Shown: in pieces, positions 46,343 to 56,381 of the stretch
Position numbering within the stretch: position 1 is the first letter of the stretch
How the letters are laid out: each line of letters starts with the position of its first letter
Origin: Nostoc commune NIES-4072
GTDB taxonomy: Bacteria > Cyanobacteriota > Cyanobacteriia > Cyanobacteriales > Nostocaceae
Length of the DNA: 64,000 bases
Direction of reading: 5' to 3'
Assembly: GCF_003113895.1 (NCBI RefSeq)
Contig: NZ_BDUD01000001.1
Span: 6,624,792 to 6,688,791 of the forward strand
Notes under the pieces: generated by a model
Seen by the model: the letters and a program-made list of their open reading frames with translations, nothing else
Database searches by the model: none
Told to the model about the DNA's origin: nothing
Position numbers and translations under genes: made by a program

Positions 46343-46925
46343 TCACCTTCGTGCTGCTGGACTAGGGATAGAAATATTTTGCAGATGCAAACTTTCTCTG
46401 GTTAAATTTCCTCTGGAAACACGCAGATTTGAACCCAATTGAGCAATAATATCATTGACTACTCGATTATTAGCTGTAGCAGTCGTTGCTAATACTGGGA
46501 TATTTTGCGGCAATGCTTGTAAAATTCTGACAATCCGTCGATAATCAGGGCGAAAATCATGTCCCCAATCAGAGATACAGTGGGCTTCATCAACAACAAA
46601 TAAACCTATACGTTGAGATACTGGCAAAAGAATTTTTTCTCGAAAATCTTCGTTACCTAGTCTTTCGGGAGAAATAAGCAGAATATCTACTTCTCCTGCT
46701 ATCAACTGTTGTGCTATTAGTGGCCATTTATCTGTATTGCTGGAGTTAATTGTTTCGGCTTTTACACCAATGCGTTGGGCTGCTGCAATTTGGTTTCGCA
46801 TCAAAGCTAGTAATGGCGAAATCAAAAGAGTACAACCAGCACCTTGATCTCGTAACAAGCGAGTTGCTAAAAAATAAACTAGACTTTTACCCCAACCAGT
46901 GCGTTGGACAACAAGTAAACGCGAT
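46343..46925 (-). pseudogene. Fragment of a RecQ-family DNA helicase
   Basis: The open part reads RLLVVQRTGWGKSLVYFLA (motif I, upstream of the apparent start), then LLISPLLALMRNQ (Ia), LLISPERLGN, VVDEAHCISDWGHDFRPDYR (motif II with DEAH) and PVLATTATANNRVV (motif III), and stops at PSPAARR. The N-terminal Q motif and everything after the first RecA domain (second RecA, zinc and winged-helix parts) are missing; a TAG lies just in front of the RLLVV run. About 195 of the usual 500-700 residues remain, so it is a remnant rather than a working helicase. Confidence 0.85.
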
Positions 46926-47209
46926 TGCTAGCGCTATATACTCAGTATCCATCATGCTGAGGTTATGAATTTCAGTTAAGGTGCAATAGCGCAAATATTC
47001 CTTAAGTCTAAACTAAAGTTTACTGAAAGAATGAGGTTTTAATTTACCAAGTCATTGAGAATATACAAGATCCTATTCATCATATAGAAGCTGCATTAGC
47101 AATGTAATAATGCAATTTTCTCCAATATCTTGCATAAACAGTTAACTCTGATTTGCACGTAATGAGTGCATTTAAATCACCAAAGTATTCTTCATCAAGG
47201 AGTAGAATA

Positions 47210-48346
47210 ATGACTGCTACAAATGATAAGCGCAAAATTCGTTACGCCGTTGTTGGTTTAGGTTGGTTTGCCCAAGAAGCTGCTTTACCTTCGTTTGCCA
47301 ACACCGAAAACTCAGAATTAGTGGCACTAGTTTCAGATGACCCCACTAAAAACGAAGAACTGAGCAAAAAGTATGGTATACATCATACTTACTCTTACGA
47401 GGAGTATGAGAACTGTTTGGCAAGTGGCGAGATTGATGCAGTTTATATTGCGCTGCCGAATCACTTGCATTGCGACTATACTGTGCGGGCTGCTAATCAG
47501 GCAATTCATGTGTTATGTGAAAAGCCGATGGCAGTGACTGAACAAGAGTGTGAGGCAATGATTAAAGCTGCCAATGACAATAATGTGAAGCTGATGATTG
47601 CCTATCGTTTACATTTAGAAGAAGCCAATTTACAAGCAGTAGAAGTTTTGCGTTCAAAGCAAATTGGTGAACCACGAATTTTCAACTCGGTTTTTACTCA
47701 GCAAGTAGAAGAAGGCAATATTCGTTTACGAGATGTTACTGGTGGTGGGACGCTCTATGATATTGGTATCTATTGCCTGAATGCTGCACGTTATCTATTT
47801 CAAGATGAACCAATTGAAGTATTTGCCGTAGCTGCCAATAATGGAGAACAACGCTTCAGCGAAGTGGAAGAAATGGCTAGCGTTATTTTGCGTTTCCCGA
47901 ATGAGCGATTGGCAACATTTACCTGTAGCTTTGGAGGGGCAAGTGTTTCAACCTATCAGATTGTCGGTACTCAAGGCGATTTACGAGTAAATCCTGCATA
48001 TCCTTGGCAGGGAGAAATCAAGCATTACCTGACAATTAATGGTGAAACTCAGGAGCGTACCTTTGAGGATCACGATCAACTAGCGGCTGAATTTACCTAT
48101 TTCTCTGATTGTATTCTCGAAGATAAAGACCCAGAACCATCTGGGACGGAAGGATTGATTGATGTTTCGATTATTCAAGCGCTTTACGAGTCAATTGAGA
48201 CGGGTAAACCTGTGCAGATTCAAACTAGCGATGCCTACGGCGGTAAACTACGCCATCAACGTCCCACATCGGATCAAACTATTGAGCGTCCTCCTAGTGA
48301 CGAGAAGCCAGACTTAATTCATGCTGCTGCACCTTCTGGGCAATAA
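47210..48346 (+). CDS. Gfo/Idh/MocA family NAD(P)-dependent oxidoreductase
   Basis: The start is taken at ATG 47210, which has AAGGAG 7 nt upstream; the frame is open 19 codons further up. The 378-residue product has the Rossmann motif IRYAVVGLGWFAQEAALPSF near its N-terminus, the catalytic-helix motif CEKPMAVTEQEC and the C-terminal beta-sheet domain with GGGTLYDIGIYCLNAARYL. The family oxidises or reduces sugars and sugar nucleotides with NAD(P). The substrate cannot be read from context. The tail (about 345-378) is charged and Pro-rich and could be a flexible extension. Confidence 0.88.
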   Translation: MTATNDKRKIRYAVVGLGWFAQEAALPSFANTENSELVALVSDDPTKNEELSKKYGIHHTYSYEEYENCLASGEIDAVYIALPNHLHCDYTVRAANQAIHVLCEKPMAVTEQECEAMIKAANDNNVKLMIAYRLHLEEANLQAVEVLRSKQIGEPRIFNSVFTQQVEEGNIRLRDVTGGGTLYDIGIYCLNAARYLFQDEPIEVFAVAANNGEQRFSEVEEMASVILRFPNERLATFTCSFGGASVSTYQIVGTQGDLRVNPAYPWQGEIKHYLTINGETQERTFEDHDQLAAEFTYFSDCILEDKDPEPSGTEGLIDVSIIQALYESIETGKPVQIQTSDAYGGKLRHQRPTSDQTIERPPSDEKPDLIHAAAPSGQ

Positions 48347-48489
48347 TTACTAATATTAATTTTTGGTGAAGTGGCACAAAATCAAGTTTGGTGAAATAAA
48401 GAATGTACTAAGTGGATGATTGTCAGAGAACAGACACTTAGTACTAGTTATTTTGTAGCGATCGCTTAACAGAAATACTGGTTATTCAT

Positions 48490-48535
48490 AACATATAAGG
48501 GCACAATATTATTGTTATGCCCTTATATGTTTTTT
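48490..48535. terminator. Bidirectional terminator between Gfo/Idh and gdh genes
   Basis: Arms AACATATAAGGGC (48490-48502) and GCCCTTATATGTT (48519-48531) pair perfectly, followed by T residues on the plus side. It sits between converging genes. Confidence 0.85.
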
Positions 48536-48583
48536 ATTCAATTAAAAACTGCTGTCTATGCCGGGGTGAAATATTGCCAAATA

Positions 48584-49873
48584 TTAAGGATAAAGACCTC
48601 TGTCAATCAGCGCCTGAGCCACTCTACCTACCCCTAAAGTGTAAGCAGCTAATCGCAGAGGAATTTGCCGTACCTCCGACTGCTGAATCACCCGATGGTA
48701 AGCTTGTACCATCAAATGCTCCATTTCGCGGTTGACACGTTCCTCATCCCAAAATACGTAGGAAAGGCCCTGCACCCACTCTAAATAACTGACTACCACA
48801 CCGCCAGCATTCGCCAATATATCGGGTAGCACTGTCACACCCCGCGCCTCTAACGCCAAGTTAGCCTCAAGGGTAATCGGCCCATTAGCCGCTTCTGCGA
48901 CAATTCGTGCTTGCACTTGATTTACATTTTCTTCAGTGATTTGGTTTTCTAAAGCTGCCGGTATTAAAACATCGCAGGGCAAAGTTAATAAATCTGCATT
49001 GCTAATTGGTACAGATTGCGGGAAACCTATAATACTCTTGCGATTTTCAGCAGCATAGACTTTCAACCTGGGAATATCAAGACCAACTTCGGAAAATATT
49101 CCACCAGCACCGGTTGAAACAGCAATAACTTTTGCGCCTGCTTGATGTAATAATTCTGCTGCGGCACTACCAACGTTACCGAAACCCTGAATAGCTACTC
49201 GCATACCTGCTAAGGATTTACCTTGCTGTGCCAGCGCCTCACGGATAATAATCATCACGCCACGTCCGGTTGCCATTTCTCGTCCCAGTGAACCACCAAT
49301 AGAAAGCGGTTTCCCAGTTACAACCCCTGGTACAGCATGACCGACATTCACAGAGTAAGTGTCCATCATCCAAGCCATCTCACGGGACGAAGTACCCATA
49401 TCTGGGGCAGGAATATCTACAGCAGGCCCAATATCTTTAATCAACTCGCTGATATAACGGCGGGTGATTCGCTCTAGTTCGCCAACACTGTAGCGTTTTG
49501 GGTCTATGGGAATGCCACCCTTGCCACCACCGTAAGGAATACCTAACAAAGCACATTTCCAGGTCATCAGCATTGCTAGAGCAGATACTTCGCGCAATGT
49601 CACAGCTGGATGGTAACGGGTTCCACCCTTGTAGGGGCCTAAAACATCGGAGTGCTGCACTCGGTGTCCAGCAAGAACCTGTATTTCTCCATTATCTAAT
49701 TTCACGGGAATGGAAACTGTCACAACCTTACGCGGATGGCTGAGAATTTCTAGCAAACCTTGATTTAAATTTAATTCTTTAGCTGCCGCTTCTAAGTAGC
49801 TACATGCTTGATCAAATGGGCATATATGCGCTGGAGAAGCAGGTTCTGGCAGCAACAGAGATTTTGAAATCAT
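48584..49873 (-). CDS. Glu/Leu/Phe/Val dehydrogenase
   Basis: The 429-residue protein matches the Glu/Leu/Phe/Val dehydrogenase family: the substrate site region YKGGTRYHPAVTLREVSALAM and GIPYGGGKGGI (lysine in G-G-K-G-G), AVDIPAPDMGT, and the C-terminal NAD(P)-binding domain with VAIQGFGNVGSAAAELL. The reaction is reversible deamination of an amino acid to a 2-oxo acid plus ammonium. Overall features fit a glutamate dehydrogenase of the gdhA type, but leucine or phenylalanine specificity cannot be excluded. It lies alone on the minus strand. Confidence 0.88.
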   Translation of the reverse strand: MISKSLLLPEPASPAHICPFDQACSYLEAAAKELNLNQGLLEILSHPRKVVTVSIPVKLDNGEIQVLAGHRVQHSDVLGPYKGGTRYHPAVTLREVSALAMLMTWKCALLGIPYGGGKGGIPIDPKRYSVGELERITRRYISELIKDIGPAVDIPAPDMGTSSREMAWMMDTYSVNVGHAVPGVVTGKPLSIGGSLGREMATGRGVMIIIREALAQQGKSLAGMRVAIQGFGNVGSAAAELLHQAGAKVIAVSTGAGGIFSEVGLDIPRLKVYAAENRKSIIGFPQSVPISNADLLTLPCDVLIPAALENQITEENVNQVQARIVAEAANGPITLEANLALEARGVTVLPDILANAGGVVVSYLEWVQGLSYVFWDEERVNREMEHLMVQAYHRVIQQSEVRQIPLRLAAYTLGVGRVAQALIDRGLYP

Positions 49874-50089
49874 AAAATTTTCTCCTAATCACGGTATCTT
49901 TACGAACCGGATATCATCTGTATTTAGCTTATCCTTTTTTTTATAAAAATAGGTATTTTGTAGTTTTTGTTACAGTTTTATTTTTTATATCCTGCTAAAG
50001 CTGCAAAAGCAGGATAATTATATATCAAGAGCAAAGACTTAAGTAAAACTTATATATAATGTTGGTCAGATAGTTAAACTGACAAGTTT

Positions 50090-51235
50090 TTACCTTGCTA
50101 GTACGATCGCTGCATTCTGTCCCCCAAAGCCAAAACTGCAACATAGTACCTGCCTAATTTTACTTAAACGTGCAGATGTAACGATATCTAAATCAAACTC
50201 TGGCTGCTGCAACCCTACACAAGGGGGTAAAATTTGATGCTTTAATGCCATAAGGGAAAAAGCCACACCTAAAGCTCCAGATGCTCCTAATGTGTGGCCC
50301 GAGCTTCCCTTAGTGGAACTAACTGCCACCCCTTGGGGAAACAAACGCTGGATTACCATGCTCTCCATTTGGTCGTTTAGCTGGGTAGCTGTGCCATGAG
50401 CATGAATGTAATCAATATCAGTTGGTGAGAGGCAACTACGTTCTAGACATTGTTTGATAGCAGCGATCGCACTTTCACCTTCAGGTTCTGGTGAATTAGC
50501 ATGATATGCGTCGTTAGTTAAGCCAAAACCGAGAATTTCACCATACACTTTTGCTTGACGCTGTTTTGCCAACTCTGCTGATTCCAAGACAAACACAGCT
50601 GCGCCTTCGCCTAACACTAAGCCTTCTCGGTGCAAATCAAAGGGATAAGCTCCAGTTTTCGCCAAAGCACCCATCTGCTGAAAACCAGCCAAAGTTAGGG
50701 GTGTAATCGGCGCTTCCACTGCACCTGCGATCGCCTGTTGACATTGCCCAGTTTGGATAAGCAAAGCTGCTTGAGCGATCGCCCAAATTCCAGTTGCACA
50801 AGCCGCCATCGGTGCTAAAACTATACCTGATGCACCGATTTGTCTTGCAGTTGCGATCGCATTCATGTGAGGTAATGTATGTAGCCAATTTCCAAAAGAG
50901 GACATGGGTAAATTCGCTGCGTCTTTATACATTTGCCGCGCCATGATTTCCCAAGACGCTTGATAAGAGCGACTCGATCCAATGACTACAGCACAATCAG
51001 GTACATGTGAAACTAACCCAGAATCTTGCAAAGCAGAAGCTACAACCATCTGAGTTAACATTGTCAATTCAGATGGTTGTTGACCAATCAAACCTAGAGG
51101 AAGTGGTGTAAATTCTGGAAAAGGTTGATGTAATCGAATTCCAGATTTACCTGCTAGCAAATTTTGCCAGCTATCTTCTAAGTTTCCACCCAAGGCAGAA
51201 ATTAAACCAATACCAGTGACAACAACCTTTGCCAA
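50090..51235 (-). CDS. Second beta-ketoacyl-ACP synthase (KAS family)
   Basis: The 381-residue protein is a FabF-like condensing enzyme with a complete triad: Cys146 in MAACATGIWAI, His280 in IHAHGTATQLND and His314 in SSGHTLGASGALG. It is shorter and more divergent than the FabF at 12872-14122 (416 residues). It contains the C-terminal loop CCSFGFGGQNAAI. It might supply a specialised chain (for example heterocyst glycolipid, hydrocarbon or a secondary metabolite), but no polyketide synthase gene is next to it. The start at ATG 51235 (MAKVVVTGIGLISALGG) is normal. Confidence 0.88.
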   Translation of the reverse strand: MAKVVVTGIGLISALGGNLEDSWQNLLAGKSGIRLHQPFPEFTPLPLGLIGQQPSELTMLTQMVVASALQDSGLVSHVPDCAVVIGSSRSYQASWEIMARQMYKDAANLPMSSFGNWLHTLPHMNAIATARQIGASGIVLAPMAACATGIWAIAQAALLIQTGQCQQAIAGAVEAPITPLTLAGFQQMGALAKTGAYPFDLHREGLVLGEGAAVFVLESAELAKQRQAKVYGEILGFGLTNDAYHANSPEPEGESAIAAIKQCLERSCLSPTDIDYIHAHGTATQLNDQMESMVIQRLFPQGVAVSSTKGSSGHTLGASGALGVAFSLMALKHQILPPCVGLQQPEFDLDIVTSARLSKIRQVLCCSFGFGGQNAAIVLAR

Positions 51236-51256
51236 TTTAGGAGTTAATAGTTAGGA

Positions 51257-51284
51257 GTACAGACGCGATTAATCGCGTCTGTAC
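51257..51284. repeat. 28-nt palindrome with core AGACGCGATTAATCGCGTCT
   Basis: Perfect palindrome GTAC + core + GTAC between the cyclophilin and the KAS gene. The core is shared with 12685-12704. Purpose unknown; it can form a strong hairpin but lacks a T-run. Confidence 0.8.
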
Positions 51285-51320
51285 AGGAGTTAGTAGTTAT
51301 TTTCCCCCTGCCCTCTTCCT

Positions 51321-52118
51321 CTACTTCCCTGGTATTTTCAGATTTTCAGCACCTTGTGTGACTTTAGCGGAGTCAATGCGATCGCCTTGCTGAATTTTGT
51401 TCACTACATCAAAGCCTTGAGTGACATTGCCAAACACAGCATAGTTACCATCTAGGAATGCCAAATCTGCTAAAGCAAAGTAAAACTGGGCAGAAGCGGA
51501 GTCTGGTGCTTGCGATCGCGCCATCGCTACTGCACCCTGTTTATGGGGCAATACGACCGGTTGAGCAGTAGCATCAAAGGGTTTATTGTAAATCGGAGTA
51601 TCTGAACCTTTCACCTTAATTTCTAAAGGTATATAACGAGCATTTCCCGTTTTTGGGTCAATATAGCTACCTGTTCCCAGTCTATCTGCTGAAACTTTCG
51701 GGTCTTTACTTTGTGGATCGCCCCCTTGAACAACAAATGGTTGGGGTTCCCGTACAACTCGATGGAAAACTAAACCATCGTATACACCCTTCTGCACTAA
51801 ATCTACGAAGTTGCCGGCTGTAATAGGGGCATCAGTGCCATCTACTTCGATAGTAATCGGCGAACCTTTAACCGTAAGTACTACAGTAGCCTTGCCATCA
51901 AGACGTGGTAAATCTGCTAGTCCAGGAATATCACTATTAGTTTGAGATGAAGATGTTGCTTCAGTAGTTGTCTTGCTGCTTGCCTCGTTTATGGTCGAGG
52001 TAGCTGTCGAGATTGGAGAAGATGTATTAGAAGCGACTTGCTGTGTTGAACATCCTCCCAACATCAAAGCACTGATGAGCGCAAGAGAAAGCAAAAATTG
52101 TGAAATTTTTAACCGCAT
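51321..52118 (-). CDS. Cyclophilin-type peptidyl-prolyl isomerase, lipoprotein
   Basis: Peptidyl-prolyl cis-trans isomerase of the cyclophilin type. The 265-residue protein has a lipoprotein signal peptide with lipobox L-G-G-C (Cys23), a Ser/Thr-rich spacer (about 24-68), then the cyclophilin domain: [24 protein letters not shown] in two pieces (about 113-137), the [21 protein letters not shown] segment and [13 protein letters not shown]. It is probably anchored in the periplasmic leaflet or outer membrane. A start at ATG 52118. It sits between ycf4 and the second KAS gene. Confidence 0.93.
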   Translation of the reverse strand: MRLKISQFLLSLALISALMLGGCSTQQVASNTSSPISTATSTINEASSKTTTEATSSSQTNSDIPGLADLPRLDGKATVVLTVKGSPITIEVDGTDAPITAGNFVDLVQKGVYDGLVFHRVVREPQPFVVQGGDPQSKDPKVSADRLGTGSYIDPKTGNARYIPLEIKVKGSDTPIYNKPFDATAQPVVLPHKQGAVAMARSQAPDSASAQFYFALADLAFLDGNYAVFGNVTQGFDVVNKIQQGDRIDSAKVTQGAENLKIPGK

Positions 52119-52149
52119 TGCCTGTTACCGATTTAACCAGAGTATCTTA

Positions 52150-52200
52150 TCGTTTCGTGGGTCATTGGGCATTGGGAATTGGGAATTGGGAATTGGTCAT
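52150..52200. repeat. Heptamer repeat of GGGAATT type
   Basis: Tandem heptamers (GGGCATT, then three copies of GGGAATT and GGTCATT) between the cyclophilin and ycf4 genes. Confidence 0.75.
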
Positions 52201-52259
52201 TGATCAAGAATTCTTCTTCCCCTGCTCCCCCTGCTCCCTTATCCCCACTCCCTACTCCC

Positions 52260-52829
52260 TTAAAGTCCTTCTAATGACACTCCCAAAAAGCGGGCTAATT
52301 TTGCGCCTTCTGTTTCCAACTCTGTTAAAGATAACGGTTGTCCAACCCGTGTTAAGGGTATATCTCGCCGGCCCTTAATGCGTAGATAGAGGGCGCGAAG
52401 AGGATTAAGACCTTCTTTGACGGCTATTCGCACTGACTGAACATCTTCAATGCGGCCGTCAATCTCAATTCGGCGGTTTTTGCCAGGAAATCCCCAACGG
52501 AATATTTTAATTGTGCCAGTTTCCTGATTAAATTCATTGTAACCGCCTCCTACGTCCCATAAAATTACTAGCCATAGATATGTGGCTAATAGCAAGCCAG
52601 CAGTGCCATATAAACCCATCACCAATCCTTGGGGGACGAATACCAGTTGAGTTGGATCGGAAACTATGAGTAAATTAACTTTTAAGTAACTGGATATCCC
52701 AGCTAATAAAAAGCCGCTTGCTCCCAACGTAACGATAGTTGCCCAGCAGTAATTACTGAACCGACGAGAACCGAGAACATTTTGATGCAGGAGGCGATCG
52801 CCTTTGTTAATCGTTGTTGATGCCGTCAT
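52260..52829 (-). CDS. ycf4: Photosystem I assembly protein Ycf4
   Basis: Ycf4 helps assemble photosystem I in the thylakoid. The ATG at 52829 (MTASTTINKGDRLLHQNVLG) gives 189 residues, the usual family length; a GTG frame start at 52877 adds 16 unsupported residues. Two hydrophobic helices (about 31-53 and 69-92; SNYCWATIVTLGASGFLLAG and GLVMGLYGTAGLLLATYLWL) are followed by a C-terminal domain with YNEFNQETGTIKIFRWGFPGKNRRIE and VKEGLNPLRALYLRIKGRRDIPL, characteristic of Ycf4. It lies about 1 kb from psbD, on the opposite strand. Confidence 0.93.
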   Translation of the reverse strand: MTASTTINKGDRLLHQNVLGSRRFSNYCWATIVTLGASGFLLAGISSYLKVNLLIVSDPTQLVFVPQGLVMGLYGTAGLLLATYLWLVILWDVGGGYNEFNQETGTIKIFRWGFPGKNRRIEIDGRIEDVQSVRIAVKEGLNPLRALYLRIKGRRDIPLTRVGQPLSLTELETEGAKLARFLGVSLEGL

Positions 52830-52877
52830 TGAACTACCATTGCCCCGTGAGATACTTGCTGTCACATACTTGCACAC

Positions 52878-53820
52878 TTAATGCTCTTGCATAGAGTGTG
52901 TGCTTCTATACCAATCTAGCTATTGCTTAGGAGGCACTGAAGCTCTGTTTTAAGCCCACGGTATACTTTACCGTAGACGATGAATTTTTTACCCTGTACC
53001 CTACAAATTTTACTGTCCCGGATGATGGCTTACTTGCACTAAGGGACAAACCACTTAAGCTATTTGTATTAGTCAAGATGTGCCAACTTCCTTTCCCCTT
53101 GTCCAACGTTTCACATAGTTATTTCTAGAGGTGTATCAACGACTGTGGCGGCGAAGTAACCATCCACATTTTACCAAACATTGTTGACAAAAACTCAACC
53201 GCCCCCTTCCCTGTTCCTGCTACTTATATAATTTGTTAAGGCACTAAGTCTTAAATTTCTTCACTCAATGGCTGATAAATTTTTTTTTCCAAATGCGGTT
53301 GGGATCAGCAGGGGAGGCTCTTGAGCAAAGAGGCTTATTGTTCGGTAATTTTTTTCTCCCCCTGCTTTGCCTGCCCCTTTATCCTCTTTCTTGCCTGCTC
53401 CCTGACTGTTTTTCACCATTTGGGAATGAGTTCCCTATCTATGTCAAGGTAGACTAAATTTTTTTACATTTCTGAGAAAAGTTGTGTCAAATTGTAAAAT
53501 TTCTGATATTCATATTATTTATAAGGTTTGTGTTTCATGACTAATTTGCTTCTGTGTATCAGGCAAAAACCCTGAGTAGTATGATAAGTTAAGAATCATT
53601 AAGTTACCACAAGCTAGATTACTAGCCGATGGTACGTGTAATGGCATAGAGAAAGAGAAAAGCTGATCTCATTAATCAGCTTTTCTCTCAGAATCTCAGT
53701 TGCTTTGACGCTGTTGAGATTGTCAAAAAAAACGTTAATTCCTCACGGCAGTCGGTTACACTGGCTCTCCGCACTGTCTTAGAAACGTTGCAATTTTAGT
53801 AAAAAGAGGATTTTAGTCCG
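52878..53820. other. Divergent intergenic region ycf4-psbD (about 943 bp)
   Basis: No gene is supported. It contains the psbD leader and promoter (right part), a heptamer-type stretch at about 53350-53410, and the 14-bp hairpin at 53654-53688. I could not assign a promoter with confidence; the sequence around 53480-53525 is very AT-rich. Confidence 0.5.
53654..53688 (+). promoter_or_regulatory. Hairpin in the psbD leader region
   Basis: AGAGAAAAGCTGAT (53654-53667) pairs perfectly with ATCAGCTTTTCTCT (53675-53688), loop of 7 nt. It is 132 bases upstream of the psbD start. It has a T-rich right arm but no T-run after it. It might be a leader structure, a terminator-like attenuator or a remnant repeat. 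Confidence 0.5.
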
Positions 53821-54876
53821 ATGACCATCGCAGTTGGACGCGCCCCTAGTAGAGGGTGGTTTGACGTATTAGACGACTGGCTCAAGCGCGATCGCTTCGT
53901 ATTCGTAGGTTGGTCAGGGATACTATTGTTTCCTTGCGCCTTCCTAGCACTAGGCGGTTGGCTGACCGGTACCACCTTCGTCACCTCTTGGTACACCCAC
54001 GGGTTAGCCTCCTCCTACCTAGAAGGCTGTAACTTCCTAACAGTGGCAGTATCCACCCCCGCCGACAGCATGGGACATTCCCTATTGCTTTTGTGGGGCC
54101 CAGAAGCTCAAGGCAACCTTACCCGTTGGTTCCAATTGGGTGGTTTGTGGCCATTTGTGGCTTTGCACGGAGCCTTTGGTTTGATTGGCTTCATGTTGCG
54201 CCAATTTGAAATTGCTCGTCTAGTAGGTATCCGTCCTTACAACGCCCTGGCCTTTTCCGCTCCCATTGCAGTATTCGTCAGTGTATTCCTGATGTACCCC
54301 TTGGGACAATCGTCATGGTTCTTTGCACCTAGCTTTGGCGTAGCTGCTATTTTCCGGTTCCTATTATTCCTGCAAGGGTTCCACAACTGGACACTCAACC
54401 CCTTCCACATGATGGGTGTTGCGGGTGTATTGGGTGGTGCTTTGTTGTGTGCCATTCACGGAGCCACAGTGGAAAATACCTTGTTTGAAGACGGAGATGG
54501 TGCTAACACCTTCCGCGCCTTCAATCCAACCCAGTCTGAAGAAACCTACTCAATGGTGACAGCAAACCGTTTCTGGTCACAGATTTTCGGTATTGCTTTC
54601 TCTAACAAACGCTGGTTGCACTTCTTCATGTTGTTCGTGCCAGTCACAGGCTTGTGGATGAGCGCCGTCGGCATCGTCGGTTTGGCACTCAACCTGCGGG
54701 CTTATGATTTCGTCTCCCAAGAATTGCGGGCGGCGGAAGACCCTGAGTTTGAAACCTTCTATACCAAAAACATTTTGCTTAACGAGGGTATCCGCGCTTG
54801 GATGGCTCCTCAAGATCAACCCCACGAACAATTTGTATTCCCTGAGGAGGTATTACCACGTGGTAACGCTCTCTAA
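53821..54876 (+). CDS. psbD: Photosystem II D2 protein
   Basis: PsbD (D2) is the reaction-centre subunit that binds chlorophyll, pheophytin and QA. The 351-residue protein starts [20 protein letters not shown] and has the five membrane helices of D2, the ion-pair region and iron/quinone histidines (for example [18 protein letters not shown], with His residues), and the closing [12 protein letters not shown]. It is highly conserved. It overlaps psbC by 17 nt, so the two are cotranscribed. GAGGA before the start at about 53805 is the ribosome binding site. Confidence 0.98.
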   Translation: MTIAVGRAPSRGWFDVLDDWLKRDRFVFVGWSGILLFPCAFLALGGWLTGTTFVTSWYTHGLASSYLEGCNFLTVAVSTPADSMGHSLLLLWGPEAQGNLTRWFQLGGLWPFVALHGAFGLIGFMLRQFEIARLVGIRPYNALAFSAPIAVFVSVFLMYPLGQSSWFFAPSFGVAAIFRFLLFLQGFHNWTLNPFHMMGVAGVLGGALLCAIHGATVENTLFEDGDGANTFRAFNPTQSEETYSMVTANRFWSQIFGIAFSNKRWLHFFMLFVPVTGLWMSAVGIVGLALNLRAYDFVSQELRAAEDPEFETFYTKNILLNEGIRAWMAPQDQPHEQFVFPEEVLPRGNAL

Positions 54877-56251
54877 TAGACCAAATATATTAGGCGGTAC
54901 TGGACGTGACCAAGAATCCACTGGCTTTGCCTGGTGGTCTGGTAACGCGCGTTTAATCAATCTGTCTGGCAAACTACTGGGTGCTCACGTTGCCCACGCT
55001 GGTTTGATTGTATTCTGGGCTGGAGCGATGACTTTGTTTGAAGTCGCTCACTTCATTCCCGAAAAGCCCATGTACGAACAGGGCTTGATCCTGTTACCTC
55101 ACCTTGCTACCCAAGGTTGGGGCGTTGGTGCTGGTGGTGAAGTTATCGATACCTTCCCCTACTTTGTGGTTGGTGTACTCCACTTAATTTCCTCAGCCGT
55201 CCTTGGCTTTGGCGGTATCTATCATGCCGTTCGTGGCCCAGAAACCTTAGAAGAATACTCTTCTTTCTTTGGTTACGACTGGAAAGACAAGAACAAGATG
55301 ACCAACATCATCGGGTTCCACCTGATTATTTTGGGATGCGGTGCGCTGCTGTTGGTACTAAAGGCAATGTTCTTTGGTGGTTTGTATGACACCTGGGCGC
55401 CAGGCGGTGGTGACGTTCGGATTATTACTAATCCTACACTGAACCCAGCAGTTATCTTCGGTTATGTACTCAAGTCTCCTTTCGGTGGCGAAGGCTGGAT
55501 TGTCAGCGTCGATAACTTGGAAGATGTGGTCGGTGGTCACATCTGGATTGCCTTTATCTGTATTGCTGGCGGTATTTTCCACATTCTTACCAAGCCTTTT
55601 GCTTGGTCACGTCGTGCATCCATCTGGTCTGGTGAGGCTTACCTCTCCTACAGCTTGGGCGCTCTGTCGTTGATGGGCTTCATTGCCTCCATCTATGTTT
55701 GGTTTAACAACACCGTTTACCCCAGCGAATTCTACGGCCCTACTGGCCCAGAAGCTTCTCAAGCTCAGGCTTTGACCTTCTTGATTCGTGACCAACGCTT
55801 GGGTGCTAACGTCGGTTCTGCTCAAGGTCCCACAGGTCTAGGTAAATACCTGATGCGTTCTCCAACAGGTGAAATCATCTTCGGTGGTGAAACCATGCGC
55901 TTCTGGGATTTCCGTGGACCTTGGTTGGAGCCTCTACGTGGCCCCAATGGTCTTGATTTGGAAAAAATCAAGAACGATATTCAGCCTTGGCAAGCTCGTC
56001 GCGCTGCTGAATACATGACCCATGCTCCTCTAGGTTCTTTGAACTCTGTGGGTGGTGTGGCTACTGAAATTAACTCCTTCAACTACGTATCTCCTCGCGC
56101 TTGGTTGGCGACTTCTCACTTCGTACTAGGATTCTTCTTCCTAGTTGGTCACTTGTGGCACGCTGGTCGCGCACGAGCTGCGGCTGGTGGTTTTGAGAAA
56201 GGAATTAACCGTGAGACTGAGCCAGTGATGTTTATGGACGACCTAGATTAG
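54860..56251 (+). CDS. psbC: Photosystem II CP43 protein
   Basis: CP43 is the core antenna subunit of PSII. I take the GTG at 54860 as start: it has GGAGG 9 nt upstream inside psbD and gives the N-terminus [20 protein letters not shown], with 463 residues. This GTG start and the 17-nt overlap with psbD are the classical arrangement in cyanobacteria and plastids. Six membrane helices, the large lumenal loop (with [20 protein letters not shown]) and the signature [20 protein letters not shown] are present. An open frame of 52 codons upstream of the GTG is inside psbD and is not used in this reading, although it resembles the plastid N-terminal residues [10 protein letters not shown]. Confidence 0.97.
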   Translation: MVTLSNRPNILGGTGRDQESTGFAWWSGNARLINLSGKLLGAHVAHAGLIVFWAGAMTLFEVAHFIPEKPMYEQGLILLPHLATQGWGVGAGGEVIDTFPYFVVGVLHLISSAVLGFGGIYHAVRGPETLEEYSSFFGYDWKDKNKMTNIIGFHLIILGCGALLLVLKAMFFGGLYDTWAPGGGDVRIITNPTLNPAVIFGYVLKSPFGGEGWIVSVDNLEDVVGGHIWIAFICIAGGIFHILTKPFAWSRRASIWSGEAYLSYSLGALSLMGFIASIYVWFNNTVYPSEFYGPTGPEASQAQALTFLIRDQRLGANVGSAQGPTGLGKYLMRSPTGEIIFGGETMRFWDFRGPWLEPLRGPNGLDLEKIKNDIQPWQARRAAEYMTHAPLGSLNSVGGVATEINSFNYVSPRAWLATSHFVLGFFFLVGHLWHAGRARAAAGGFEKGINRETEPVMFMDDLD

Positions 56252-56294
56252 GTTGTAAAGTTTATTTCATCACTGACTACTAAATAATTTAGAG

Positions 56295-56323
56295 GCTCTT
56301 GCATAAAAGCAAGGGCTTTTTTT
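56295..56323 (+). terminator. Intrinsic terminator after psbDC
   Basis: Stem GCTCTTGC (56295-56302) with GCAAGGGC (56309-56316, one mismatch-tolerant G-T pair), followed by seven T residues. Confidence 0.85.
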
Positions 56324-56381
56324 ATAGGAAAATTAGTCATCTATTGATTAAAGTGAGCGGCTTACCAAGGTAATTAATACT

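Noticed and set aside
54704..54859. 52-codon N-terminal extension of the psbC frame
   Set aside because: It lies inside psbD; the GTG at 54860 with GGAGG is the known start.
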